Origin: Streptomyces phaeofaciens
Lineage (GTDB): Bacteria > Actinomycetota > Actinomycetes > Streptomycetales > Streptomycetaceae
Assembly (NCBI RefSeq): GCF_014648915.1
Contig: NZ_BMSA01000011.1
Span: 124,001 to 188,000, forward strand
Reading direction: 5' to 3'
Length of the DNA stretch: 64,000 nt
Below are positions 1 to 7,563 of the stretch, piece by piece. Position 1 is the stretch's first letter. Each line of letters begins with the position of its first letter. The notes beneath the pieces are model-generated. The model was not told the DNA's origin and ran no database searches. It saw only the letters and a list, made by a program, of their open reading frames with translations. A program made the position numbers and the translations under genes.

Positions 1-1
1 C

Positions 2-1438
2 CGGTTCACGGCCGAGCTGCCCGGCGCCCGGGCGGCCGTGCTGACCCGGCTGTGGCGGGCCCTGGCCCATGAGCCGCTGCCCTGGATCGAGCGCGGGGAG
101 CGCGGCGGCGACGGCCTCACCCTGCGGCTGGTCGACGGCCGCCGGCTGCACGGCCCGCTCCCCGACCCGTACGCCACCACCGCGTACGTGAGCGTCGTGA
201 CGCTGGACGGGACGGCGTACGACGATCCCGCGCGGCTGACGGCGGCGCTGGCGGTGCCGCACGGGGCGGGCTTCGCGGCCGAACTCGGGCACAGCGTCGC
301 GTCGATGGCGCTGTCGCGGGCCGGGCAGGGACCTCACCCGAAGGAGTGGCCGCAGGACGACCGGGGGTGGGAGCGGCGGGTCGTCGACGGGCATCCGTAC
401 CATCCCGGCTGCCGTTCCCGGCCCGGCTTCTCGGTGGCGGAGCAGCTGGCCTACGGGCCGGAACACGGGCCCACGGTCCGGCTGGGGCTGCTGCCGGTGC
501 CGGCCGGGGAGTGCGTGGTGTCGGGCGAGTGGCCCGGGGAACTGCGGGACGGGGCGCGGCTGCTGCTCCCGGTGCATCCCTGGCAGGCGGAGCACGTCCT
601 CAAGCGGTCCTGCGCGAGGGACGTCGCGGCGTATCCGCTGATGTCGCTGCGGACGCTCGCGCTGCCCGGCGGGCCGCACGTCAAGACCGCGCTGAGCACC
701 CGGCTGACGTCCTCGGTCCGGGACATCTCGGTCGGCTCGGTCGCCGCCTCGGCGGCCCTGTCGGCGTTCGGCGAGACCCTCGCCGCCCGCACCGACGGGC
801 TGCTGCACGTCACCCGGACCCTGGGCGCGGCCACGGCCGACTCCCCCGACCTCGCGGCCGTGCTGCGCGAGTCGCCGCAGGTGTACGGCGCGCCGGGCGA
901 GTACGTCGTCCCGGTGGCCGCGCTCGCCGGCACCGGACTGCCCGACTCCCCCGGCTGGCTGGCGGAGTTCGCGCGGCTGTCGCTCGCTGTCGGGCTCGGG
1001 CTGCTGGAGCTGGGGGTGGCGCTGGAGGCACACGGCCAGAACCTGCTGGTGGTGCTGTCGGCGTCGGGCGCCCCGCTGCGGCTGGTCTATCGCGACCTCG
1101 CCGACATCCGCGTCGGCCCCTCCCGGCTGGCCCGGGCCGGTGTCCCGCTGCCCGGGGAGCTGCCGGCGCGGATCCTCACGGACGACGTGACGGCCCTGCG
1201 GCGCAAGCTGTTCGGCTCGCTGGTGGGCGGCGCGCTCGCGGGCACGGCGGGCGGAGCCGCGGCCCTGGGGGCGGCCCTGGCGGCGGCCGTCCGGGAGCTG
1301 CCGCGGACGCCGGACCTGGTGGCGCTGTGCGAGGAGCCGCTGCCGGTGAAGGCGCTGACGCTGATGCGGCTGTCACCGGGCGCGGCCGGGGACCGGTGGG
1401 CGGAGCTGCCCAACCCGATGGCCACGGACCTGGACTGA
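2..1438 (+). CDS. IucA/IucC family siderophore synthetase (5' end outside window)
   Basis: ATP-dependent NIS siderophore synthetase, which joins a carboxylic acid to an amine or alcohol during siderophore assembly in the cytosol. The frame is open to the left edge, so the N-terminus is missing; about 478 residues are visible. Family features seen are the HPWQ nucleotide-site motif, a KTALSTRLTSSVR stretch matching the conserved loop with substrate-contacting Arg, and near the C-terminus EAHGQN followed by a YRDLADIR segment, as in the FhuF-like thumb region. No partner genes are visible, so the siderophore (desferrioxamine-like or other) cannot be named. The family call is firm; the substrate is unknown. 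Confidence 0.93.
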   Translation, partial: RFTAELPGARAAVLTRLWRALAHEPLPWIERGERGGDGLTLRLVDGRRLHGPLPDPYATTAYVSVVTLDGTAYDDPARLTAALAVPHGAGFAAELGHSVASMALSRAGQGPHPKEWPQDDRGWERRVVDGHPYHPGCRSRPGFSVAEQLAYGPEHGPTVRLGLLPVPAGECVVSGEWPGELRDGARLLLPVHPWQAEHVLKRSCARDVAAYPLMSLRTLALPGGPHVKTALSTRLTSSVRDISVGSVAASAALSAFGETLAARTDGLLHVTRTLGAATADSPDLAAVLRESPQVYGAPGEYVVPVAALAGTGLPDSPGWLAEFARLSLAVGLGLLELGVALEAHGQNLLVVLSASGAPLRLVYRDLADIRVGPSRLARAGVPLPGELPARILTDDVTALRRKLFGSLVGGALAGTAGGAAALGAALAAAVRELPRTPDLVALCEEPLPVKALTLMRLSPGAAGDRWAELPNPMATDLD

Positions 1439-1475
1439 CCCGGCGTCGTGCGCGGGGCCGTCCGCGGGGCGGCCC

Positions 1476-1501
1476 GTCCACGGGGCGGCCGCTCCGTGGA
1501 C
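1476..1501. terminator. Hairpin after the siderophore gene
   Basis: A 26-bp inverted repeat with one mismatched pair (GTCCACGG... ...CCGTGGAC) lies 37 nt after the siderophore synthetase stop and 46 nt before the VWA gene. It is GC-rich and has no clear T-tract, as is common for Streptomyces terminators. Function is inferred from placement. Confidence 0.5.
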
Positions 1502-1547
1502 CGACCCCGCTTTGTGGCGGGACACCCCTGATCAATAGGATCCGCCG

Positions 1548-2810
1548 ATGATCAGAACACAACGGCTGGCGGCGGGCGTCTGCGCCCTGCTCGCCGCGCT
1601 CACGGCGGGGCTCGCGTTCCCGGCCGGAGCGGTCGCCGACGAGACCACAGCCCTCGCGCCCAAGGTCGACCTGGTCCTCGACGTCAGCGGATCCATGCGG
1701 ACGAAGGACATCGACGGCGGGACGCGGATGGCCGCGGCCAAGCAGGCGTTCAACGAGGTGCTGGACGCGACCCCGGAGACCGTCCTCCTCGGCATCCGCA
1801 CGCTCGGCGCCAACTACCCGGGAGACGACCAGAAGACGGGCTGCAAGGACACCGCGCAGCTCTACCCGGTCGGCCAGGTGGACCGCACCGAGGCCAAGGC
1901 GGCGGTGGCGACCCTGTCGCCGACCGGCTGGACGCCGATCGGCCCCGCCCTGCTGAAGGCGGCCGACGACCTCGACGGCGGCACCGGCTCCAAGCGGATC
2001 GTGCTGATCAGCGACGGTGAGGACACCTGCGCCCCGCTCGACCCGTGCGAGGTGGCCCGTGAGATCGCGGCCAAGGGCATCGGCCTGACCATCGACACCC
2101 TGGGCCTGGTGCCCAACACCAAGATGCGGCAGCAGCTCAGCTGTATCGCCGAAGCCACCGGCGGTACGTACACCTCGGTCGAGCACACCGACGAACTCAC
2201 CGACAAGGTGAACCAGTTGGTGGACCGCGCGGCCGACCCGGTGGTGACACCGGTCGCCACCGAGGGCGCGGACTCCTGCTCGAAGGCACCCGCCCTGAAG
2301 TCCGGCCTCTACACCGACCGCGAGGAGTTCGGCCAGGAGCGCTGGTACCGGGTCGACGTCGAGCCGGGCCAGGAACTGCGCGCCTCGGTCAGCGTGTCGG
2401 CGGACCGGGCCATGAACCCGGACTACGGGGTGCTGCTGCGGGCGGTCACCGTGCACGGCCGGGAGATCGTGCGCGGCGAGGCCGCGGGCAACGGCCGCAC
2501 CGACGTCGTCTCGACCGGTCTGCGCTACCCGAAGGCGGAGAGCGACGACGACGAGGCGGCGGCCGAGACGGTCTGCCTCCAGGTCACCAACTCCTACTCG
2601 GCCGCGTCCGGTGTGAAGACCACGCCCGGCATGCCGGTGGAGCTGACCGTGGACGTGGTCGACGGCCCCTCGCAGGCGAGCGACGTGGCCTCCTTCGGCC
2701 TCGGCCGCGGCTGGTGGCTGCTCGGTCTGCTGGTTCTGGTCGGTTTCCTCGCGGGTGTCCTCTGGGGCTGGGTGTCGCGCTGGCGTGTCGCGGTCTGGAG
2801 GACCAACTGA
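1548..2810 (+). CDS. Secreted, membrane-anchored VWA-domain protein
   Basis: A 420-residue exported protein. A Sec signal peptide spans about residues 1-30 (ending GAVA). A von Willebrand factor A domain follows with MIDAS motif DVSGS at residues 45-49 and a later LISDGEDTC loop carrying the second metal-site Asp. The C-terminal half is a beta-rich region of unknown type, ending in one hydrophobic segment (about 390-410) and a short basic tail, so the VWA domain faces outside. VWA domains bind proteins through a divalent metal, so an adhesion or assembly role is possible. The stop overlaps the next start by one base (TGATG), indicating translational coupling with the neighbouring secreted protein. 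Confidence 0.9.
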   Translation: MIRTQRLAAGVCALLAALTAGLAFPAGAVADETTALAPKVDLVLDVSGSMRTKDIDGGTRMAAAKQAFNEVLDATPETVLLGIRTLGANYPGDDQKTGCKDTAQLYPVGQVDRTEAKAAVATLSPTGWTPIGPALLKAADDLDGGTGSKRIVLISDGEDTCAPLDPCEVAREIAAKGIGLTIDTLGLVPNTKMRQQLSCIAEATGGTYTSVEHTDELTDKVNQLVDRAADPVVTPVATEGADSCSKAPALKSGLYTDREEFGQERWYRVDVEPGQELRASVSVSADRAMNPDYGVLLRAVTVHGREIVRGEAAGNGRTDVVSTGLRYPKAESDDDEAAAETVCLQVTNSYSAASGVKTTPGMPVELTVDVVDGPSQASDVASFGLGRGWWLLGLLVLVGFLAGVLWGWVSRWRVAVWRTN

Positions 2811-3616
2811 TGCGGATCACACGAGTGTTGAGCGGCGCGCTGCTGGCGCTGGGACTCGCGGCCGGTCCGGCCGCGGCGGACTCCTCCCCCTCCGCGAGCC
2901 CGTCCGACGGCGCCTCCGCGCCCACTTCGGCGGGCACGTCGTTCCGCACGGCGACGGAGGTCGAGCAGGGGCAGACGGCCACCGCGAGCGCCTCCACGGG
3001 TGACTATCTGTACTGGTCGTTCCCGGCCGACTCGGGCCTGCGGCCCACCGTGAAGGCGACGGTGAAGCTGCCGGACGCGCATGTGGCCCAGACCTGGCAG
3101 ATCGACGTGTACGACGGTCTGCGGCGCCGTCAGGCCTGCCAGTACGGCGCCCAGACCCGCACGGCCGCGCAGGGCACCGCCTCGATCGAGCTGACCTGTG
3201 TGCTGCGCACGGTCCGCTCCTGGTCGGAGCCCTGGGCCAACGACCCGCTGCCGGGCACGTACTACGTCCGGCTGACGGCCGTCGGCCTGAAGGCGGCCGA
3301 CCTGGGCCTGCCGGTCGACGCCGAACTGCGGGTGGACTCCAAGGACATCGGTGGCGCGGCGGCCGTGGACGGCTCGCTGGCGAAGCCGCTCGTCCCCGGG
3401 ATCGCGGTCACGTCCGCGACGGAGGAGGACGACGACGAGTCGGCGTCCGCGGTGCTGTCGAGCCTGGAGCCGGACGACGGCTGGGCGTCCGGCTGGTGGA
3501 CCGACCGCTGGGTGTGGTCCGGCATCGGCGCGGTGCTGGCCGCGCTGGCCGGCATCGGCGGCTACAGGCTGACGCGCGGCTCGGGCCGGCCCCGGCAGGT
3601 ACCGCCGGGAGCCTGA
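2810..3616 (+). CDS. Secreted membrane-anchored protein coupled to the VWA gene
   Basis: A 268-residue protein I do not recognise. It has a signal peptide at about 1-24 (ending AAA), then a Ser/Pro/Ala-rich linker, a mainly beta domain with a C-x-x-Y...C pair (QACQYG and ELTCVL), an acidic stretch (EEDDDES) near residue 205, and a C-terminal transmembrane segment at about 235-257 followed by an Arg/Gly tail. The start is the ATG sharing a base with the preceding TGA; upstream in-frame codons lie inside the VWA gene. Architecture and coupling suggest that it works with the VWA protein on the cell surface. No enzyme motif was seen. Confidence 0.8.
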   Translation: MRITRVLSGALLALGLAAGPAAADSSPSASPSDGASAPTSAGTSFRTATEVEQGQTATASASTGDYLYWSFPADSGLRPTVKATVKLPDAHVAQTWQIDVYDGLRRRQACQYGAQTRTAAQGTASIELTCVLRTVRSWSEPWANDPLPGTYYVRLTAVGLKAADLGLPVDAELRVDSKDIGGAAAVDGSLAKPLVPGIAVTSATEEDDDESASAVLSSLEPDDGWASGWWTDRWVWSGIGAVLAALAGIGGYRLTRGSGRPRQVPPGA

Positions 3617-3625
3617 CGCTCCACC

Positions 3626-3730
3626 GGAAGGCCCACCGCCGAGACGGGGCGGGCCACCGCAGAAGGCCCGTCGCCGAGACGGGGTGAGCTGTCGCAGAAG
3701 GCCCACCGCCGTGCAGGGGTGGGCCTTCTG
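3626..3730. terminator. Triple 35-bp repeat ending in a bidirectional terminator
   Basis: Three imperfect 35-bp units (3626-3660, 3661-3695, 3696-3730), each beginning with (A/G)GAAGGCCC, fill the space between two convergent genes. The last unit folds into a hairpin with 13-bp perfect arms (3695-3707 and 3718-3730; CAGAAGGCCCACC). It sits against the stop of the minus-strand gene and 79 nt after the plus-strand one. Confidence 0.8.
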
Positions 3731-4375
3731 TCATGCCTCCCGCAGTGCCTTCGCCAGCGTTCCCTCGCCACCGACCTCCACCCGTTTCGCGCGTACGGCG
3801 TCCAGCAGGCCCAGTTCCCCGCGGGCGACGGCCGTGCAGGTGTCCGTGTCGAGCGAGAGCCGGGCGTCGGGCTCGCGGGGCGCGAGTCCGTCGCCGTAGA
3901 CCGGGCCGTCCTCGGCGCCGACGTACAGGTGGAACTGCCCCTCCTCCAGCCGTACTTCGACGAGGCCCTCGCCCTCCAGCCCGCGCAGCAGGGGCAGCGC
4001 GAACCAGTGCGCGCGCACAGCGTCGGTGGGCCGGCGCTCGCCGAGTTCGCTCTCGCCCCAGGTGCCCAGCGCCTGGAGCACCGGCAGCAACCCACGCCCA
4101 CGGCTGGTGAGTTCGTACACGTAGGCCGCGCCCGGCGGGGGCAGCCTGCGCCGGGTGGCGAGCCCGTCGCGCTCCATGTCCTTCAGCCGCCCGGCGAGCA
4201 CGTCCGTGCTGACGCCCGGCAGGTCGGCGTGCAGGTCCGTGTAGCGGCGCGGACCGGCGAGCAACTCCCGGACGATCAGCAGGGTCCAGCGGTCGCCGAC
4301 GACGTCGAGCGCGCGGGCGGCGGAACAGTACTGGTCGTAGCTTCGGCGAGGTGACATGCGACGCAGTCTAGACAT
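3731..4375 (-). CDS. HxlR-family winged-helix transcriptional regulator
   Basis: A 214-residue DNA-binding regulator. The N-terminal HxlR domain (about residues 10-105) shows the Cys/Gly pattern around YDQYCSAARALDVVGDRWTL, a recognition region with GPRRYTDL and LAGRLKDMERDGL, and a wing ending YELTSRG. The C-terminal half (about 115-214) is extra and may bind a ligand. Two starts are possible: ATG at 4375 has GGAAAG eight bases upstream, while ATG at 4357 has no good ribosome site; I prefer 4375. It is divergent from an aminotransferase across a region with inverted half-sites, so it probably controls itself and that gene. The ligand is unknown. Confidence 0.9.
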   Translation of the reverse strand: MSRLRRMSPRRSYDQYCSAARALDVVGDRWTLLIVRELLAGPRRYTDLHADLPGVSTDVLAGRLKDMERDGLATRRRLPPPGAAYVYELTSRGRGLLPVLQALGTWGESELGERRPTDAVRAHWFALPLLRGLEGEGLVEVRLEEGQFHLYVGAEDGPVYGDGLAPREPDARLSLDTDTCTAVARGELGLLDAVRAKRVEVGGEGTLAKALREA

Positions 4376-4376
4376 G

Positions 4377-4420
4377 TTGTTGGACTTTCCAAGCTCGAAC
4401 TTGGTAAAACCAAGCAACAA
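4377..4420. promoter_or_regulatory. Operator-like inverted repeats between hxlR-type gene and aminotransferase
   Basis: Three alternating half-sites occur here: CCAAG (4389-4393), CTTGG (4400-4404) and CCAAG (4410-4414), flanked by TTGTTG (4377-4382) and CAACAA (4415-4420). The CCAAG-N6-CTTGG pair is a good candidate for the HxlR dimer site. The region is AT-richer than its surroundings and overlaps both divergent promoters. Assignment to the adjacent regulator is inferred. Confidence 0.6.
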
Positions 4421-4444
4421 CACGAACCGGAGGGGCGAGCGCCA

Positions 4445-5653
4445 ATGGAGTTCCGGCAGTCCAACAAGCTGAGCGAGGTCTGTTACGAGATCCGCGGCCC
4501 GGTGATCGAGCACGCCGACGCGCTGGAGGCGGCGGGGCACAGCGTGCTGCGCCTGAACACCGGCAACCCCGCGGTCTTCGGCTTCGAGGCACCGGAGGAG
4601 ATCCTCCAGGACGTGATCCGGATGCTGCCGCAGGCACACGGCTACACCGATTCGAGGGGCATCCTCTCCGCCCGCCGCGCCGTGGCGCAGCGCTACCAGG
4701 AGCGCGGCCTGGAGGTCGGCGTCGACGACGTCTTCCTCGGCAACGGCGTCTCCGAGCTGGTCTCCATGGCCGTACAGGCACTGGTGGAGGACGGCGACGA
4801 GATCCTGATCCCGGCCCCCGACTTCCCCCTGTGGACGGCGGTGACCACCCTCGCGGGCGGCAAGGCGGTCCACTACCTCTGCGACGAGCAGGCGGAGTGG
4901 TACCCCGACCTGGACGACATGGCGTCGAAGATCACGGACCGTACGAAGGCCGTGGTCATCATCAACCCGAACAACCCGACCGGCGCGGTCTACCCGAAGG
5001 AGATCATCGAGGGCATCCTCGACCTGGCCCGCCGGCACGGCCTGATGGTCTTCGCCGACGAGATCTACGACCAGATCCTGTACGACGACGCCGTCCACCA
5101 CTCGGCGGCCGCGCTCGCCCCCGACCTGGTGGTGCTGACCTTCTGCGGCCTGTCGAAGACGTACCGGGTGGCGGGCTTCCGCTCGGGCTGGCTCGTGGTG
5201 TCCGGCCCCCGGCAGCACGCCAGGAACTACCTGGAGGGCCTCACCATGCTGGCCTCCATGCGGCTGTGCGCCAACGCGCCCGCCCAGTACGCCATCCAGG
5301 CCGCGCTCGGGGGCCGCCAGTCCATCCGCGACCTCGTCACTCCGGGCGGCAGGCTCCACGAACAGCGCAACGTGGCCTGGGAGAAGCTCAACGAGATCCC
5401 GGGCGTGTCCTGCGTGAAGCCCAAGGGCGCGCTGTACGCGTTCGCGCGCATCGACCCCAAGGTGCACCCGATCCACGACGACGAGAAGTTCGTCCTGGAC
5501 CTGCTGCTGCGGGAGAAGATCCAGGTCGTCCAGGGCACCGGCTTCAACTGGCCGACCCCCGACCACTTCCGCATCCTCACCCTCCCCCACGCGGACGACC
5601 TGGAGGCGGCCATCGGGCGGATCGGACGGTTCCTCGGCGGGTACCGGCAGTAG
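4445..5653 (+). CDS. Pyridoxal-phosphate aminotransferase, AlaA type
   Basis: A 402-residue fold-type I aminotransferase, closest in pattern to glutamate-pyruvate aminotransferases that make alanine. Seen are NPNNPTGAVY (substrate/PLP loop), ADEIYDQILY with the Asp and Tyr that hold the cofactor, the LSKTYR lysine motif for the PLP Schiff base, and an Arg in FRILTLPHA near the C-terminus where the alpha-carboxylate Arg is expected. GGAGGGG lies nine bases before the ATG. The divergent HxlR regulator suggests inducible control. Exact substrate specificity cannot be read from sequence. Confidence 0.93.
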   Translation: MEFRQSNKLSEVCYEIRGPVIEHADALEAAGHSVLRLNTGNPAVFGFEAPEEILQDVIRMLPQAHGYTDSRGILSARRAVAQRYQERGLEVGVDDVFLGNGVSELVSMAVQALVEDGDEILIPAPDFPLWTAVTTLAGGKAVHYLCDEQAEWYPDLDDMASKITDRTKAVVIINPNNPTGAVYPKEIIEGILDLARRHGLMVFADEIYDQILYDDAVHHSAAALAPDLVVLTFCGLSKTYRVAGFRSGWLVVSGPRQHARNYLEGLTMLASMRLCANAPAQYAIQAALGGRQSIRDLVTPGGRLHEQRNVAWEKLNEIPGVSCVKPKGALYAFARIDPKVHPIHDDEKFVLDLLLREKIQVVQGTGFNWPTPDHFRILTLPHADDLEAAIGRIGRFLGGYRQ

Positions 5654-5674
5654 GCGCCGCATAGCGTGTGCCGC

Positions 5675-6274
5675 ATGGGTGATCTGTTTCTCGTCCGGCA
5701 CGGCGAGACCGCGTGGTCCCGGTCCGGGCGGCACACCGGGTGGACGGACGTCCCGCTGACCGAGCACGGGCGCGAGGAGGCGCGGCGGCTGGTGCCGCTG
5801 ATCCGCTCGCACCGGGTCGGGGCCGCGTTCGTCAGTCCCCTCCAGCGGGCGCGGGAGACGGCGGAGCTGATCGGGCTGCACGGCTTCCGGGTCGACGCCG
5901 ACCTGCACGAATGGGACTACGGCGGGTACGAGGGCGTCACCACCGTCGAGATCCAGCGGGAGCGGCCCGGCTGGTTCCTGTTCTCGGACGGCGTCGCGCC
6001 CGGCCCGCCCGAGCATCCCGGGGAGAGCCCGGAGCAGGTCGGGGAGCGGGCCGACCGGGTGCTGGCCAAGGTCGACGCGGCGCACGCCAATACCGAGGGG
6101 TGCGTGGTGCTGGTGGCGCACGGGCACTTCCTGCGGGTGCTGACGGCCCGGCGGCTCGGGCTGCCCGCGTCGCAGGGCGCGCACTTCCAGCTCGCCACCG
6201 GGACCCTCTGCCGGCTGGGCACCGAGCACGGGCGGCCGGTGATCGCCGCCTGGAATGTCAGACCCGGGTCGTAG
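5675..6274 (+). CDS. Histidine phosphatase family protein (phosphoglycerate-mutase-like)
   Basis: A 199-residue phosphatase or mutase-like enzyme. The N-terminal LVRHGET motif carries the phospho-accepting His, and the second catalytic His is in LVAHGHFLR. WDYGGYEG and the late QLATGTLCRL region fit the branch-1 fold. The length is short for true phosphoglycerate mutase and closer to broad-range phosphatases. I start at ATG 5675 because TAGCGT (5662-5667) lies seven bases upstream with no Shine-Dalgarno, the layout of a leaderless message; a GTG at 5666 is in frame but falls inside that box. The physiological substrate is unknown. Confidence 0.88.
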   Translation: MGDLFLVRHGETAWSRSGRHTGWTDVPLTEHGREEARRLVPLIRSHRVGAAFVSPLQRARETAELIGLHGFRVDADLHEWDYGGYEGVTTVEIQRERPGWFLFSDGVAPGPPEHPGESPEQVGERADRVLAKVDAAHANTEGCVVLVAHGHFLRVLTARRLGLPASQGAHFQLATGTLCRLGTEHGRPVIAAWNVRPGS

Positions 6275-6311
6275 CCTTCGAGAGGGCGACAGCACTCGGA
6301 GGGAGCACACC

Positions 6312-6947
6312 GTGACACGACCGCCGACCGCCGTGCAGCGGCGTGTGATCGACGCCGCCGAGCCGGTCACCGGGCGGCTGCGGGGGACACCGGCGCAGCT
6401 CGCGGCCCTGGTGCGGCGGGGGCTCGCCTTCCGGCACCCGAGACCGCCGCACGACCACTTCCTCACCCCGGCCGGGCACCGGATACGGGAGGCGCCGCCC
6501 GAGCCGGCCGGGGAACCCGCCGTCGGGTCGCCCCGGGCCGACACGGGGGTGTTCGCCGCGCGGGTCGGCGGCGACGAGGAGCCGGGCGCGTCCGGGCCCG
6601 CCCGTGCGCGCGAGGTGCACAGCGCCTGGCAGGGGCTGCTGGAGCTGCGCCGTATGACCAACCCCGACGGGGCGGTGGACCGTCCGTGCGCCTGGGAACG
6701 CACGCATCTGGTGCGGGCGGCCGCACTGGCGCTGGAGGCGGCGGGGCACCGGCCCGCCGAGCCGGACGCCGAGGGCTACCGGGTGCGCGCCACGCCCCAA
6801 CCCGACGCGGTCGCCGTGCACGGACCGGACGGCGCGACACTCACGGCCTGCGCGGTGACACTGGAGAAGGCGGGCTGGCAGACCGGCGCGCACACCGAAC
6901 CCCGGAGCAGAGCACGCTATCTGCTGGCTTCCCCACGCCGGGTGTGA
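6312..6947 (+). CDS. Conserved-looking protein of unknown function
   Basis: A 211-residue protein I do not recognise. The start is GTG after a strong GGAGGGAG. The N-terminal third (VQRRVIDAAEPVTGRLRGT... HFLTPAGHRIRE) looks like a small helical or winged-helix module, with a GLAFRHPRPPHDHFLTPAGHR wing-like loop. A Pro/Ala-rich linker follows, and a C-terminal segment (about 145-211) has a CAWERTHLVRAAALALEAAGH helix. No signal peptide or membrane segment is present. A hot-dog thioesterase gene follows after 74 nt. Confidence 0.7.
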   Translation: MTRPPTAVQRRVIDAAEPVTGRLRGTPAQLAALVRRGLAFRHPRPPHDHFLTPAGHRIREAPPEPAGEPAVGSPRADTGVFAARVGGDEEPGASGPARAREVHSAWQGLLELRRMTNPDGAVDRPCAWERTHLVRAAALALEAAGHRPAEPDAEGYRVRATPQPDAVAVHGPDGATLTACAVTLEKAGWQTGAHTEPRSRARYLLASPRRV

Positions 6948-7021
6948 GGGACATGCCAAGATCGATGCCCGATACATCGGTGCCGAGAGCACCGCTGCGC
7001 CGTCGACGAGAAGGGGAAGCC

Positions 7022-7444
7022 ATGAGCGAGCCGTTTTCCGTCCGGATCACCGTCCGCGGATACGAGACCGACGTACAGGGCCACGTCAACCAGAGCGTGT
7101 ACATCAACTACGCGGAGCACGCGCGCTGGTCGCTGCTCCAGGCCGCGGGCATCACCCAGACCGGCCTCACCGGCCGGGGCGTGGGCCCGGTCGCCCTGGA
7201 GACGACGATCCGCTACAAACGCGAGCTGCTCGCAGGTGACGAGGTCGATGTGACCTGCGCGTTCCTGTGGAGCGGCGGCAAGACGTTCCGCATCGAGCAG
7301 ACCATCCGCAAGGCGGACGGCACGGTCTCCGCCGAACTCACCGCCGTCGGCGGGCTGCTGGACCTCGAGGAACGGCGCCTGGTGGCCGACCCGCAGCACT
7401 ACTTCAAGGAACTGTCCACGGACCCCGGCCTGTTCGGGCTGTAG
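7022..7444 (+). CDS. Acyl-CoA thioesterase, hot-dog fold (4HBT type)
   Basis: A 140-residue single hot-dog domain enzyme predicted to hydrolyse acyl-CoA thioesters in the cytosol. The N-terminus VRGYETDVQGHVNQSVYINY matches the YbgC/FadM-type catalytic helix region, with Asp followed by GHVN at the active site. The later segment ETTIRYKRELLAGDEV is the central strand pair. The start ATG is preceded by GAAGGGGAAG. It stands alone downstream of an unknown gene and convergent with the purine permease. Substrate chain length is not predictable. Confidence 0.88.
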   Translation: MSEPFSVRITVRGYETDVQGHVNQSVYINYAEHARWSLLQAAGITQTGLTGRGVGPVALETTIRYKRELLAGDEVDVTCAFLWSGGKTFRIEQTIRKADGTVSAELTAVGGLLDLEERRLVADPQHYFKELSTDPGLFGL

Positions 7445-7474
7445 GCGCCTCCGCCGCGCCCGAGCGGTACACCG

Positions 7475-7518
7475 GGGCGAAGGCCGCCCCGGCGTTGCCG
7501 CCGCGACGGCCTTCGCCC
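7475..7518. terminator. Bidirectional hairpin between thioesterase and permease
   Basis: Perfect 12-bp arms GGGCGAAGGCCG (7475-7486) and CGGCCTTCGCCC (7507-7518) around a 20-nt loop lie between convergent stops. Placement supports termination of both genes. Confidence 0.7.
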
Positions 7519-7563
7519 GGCCGGGCACCCCGATCGTCTCGGGCCCGTGGCCGGACCCGGTGC

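Noticed and set aside
3731..6703. Long minus-strand frame extending the HxlR gene upstream by about 780 residues
   Set aside because: The upstream part is antisense to the aminotransferase and phosphatase genes and has no family features; the regulator's own start region is clear at 4357-4375.
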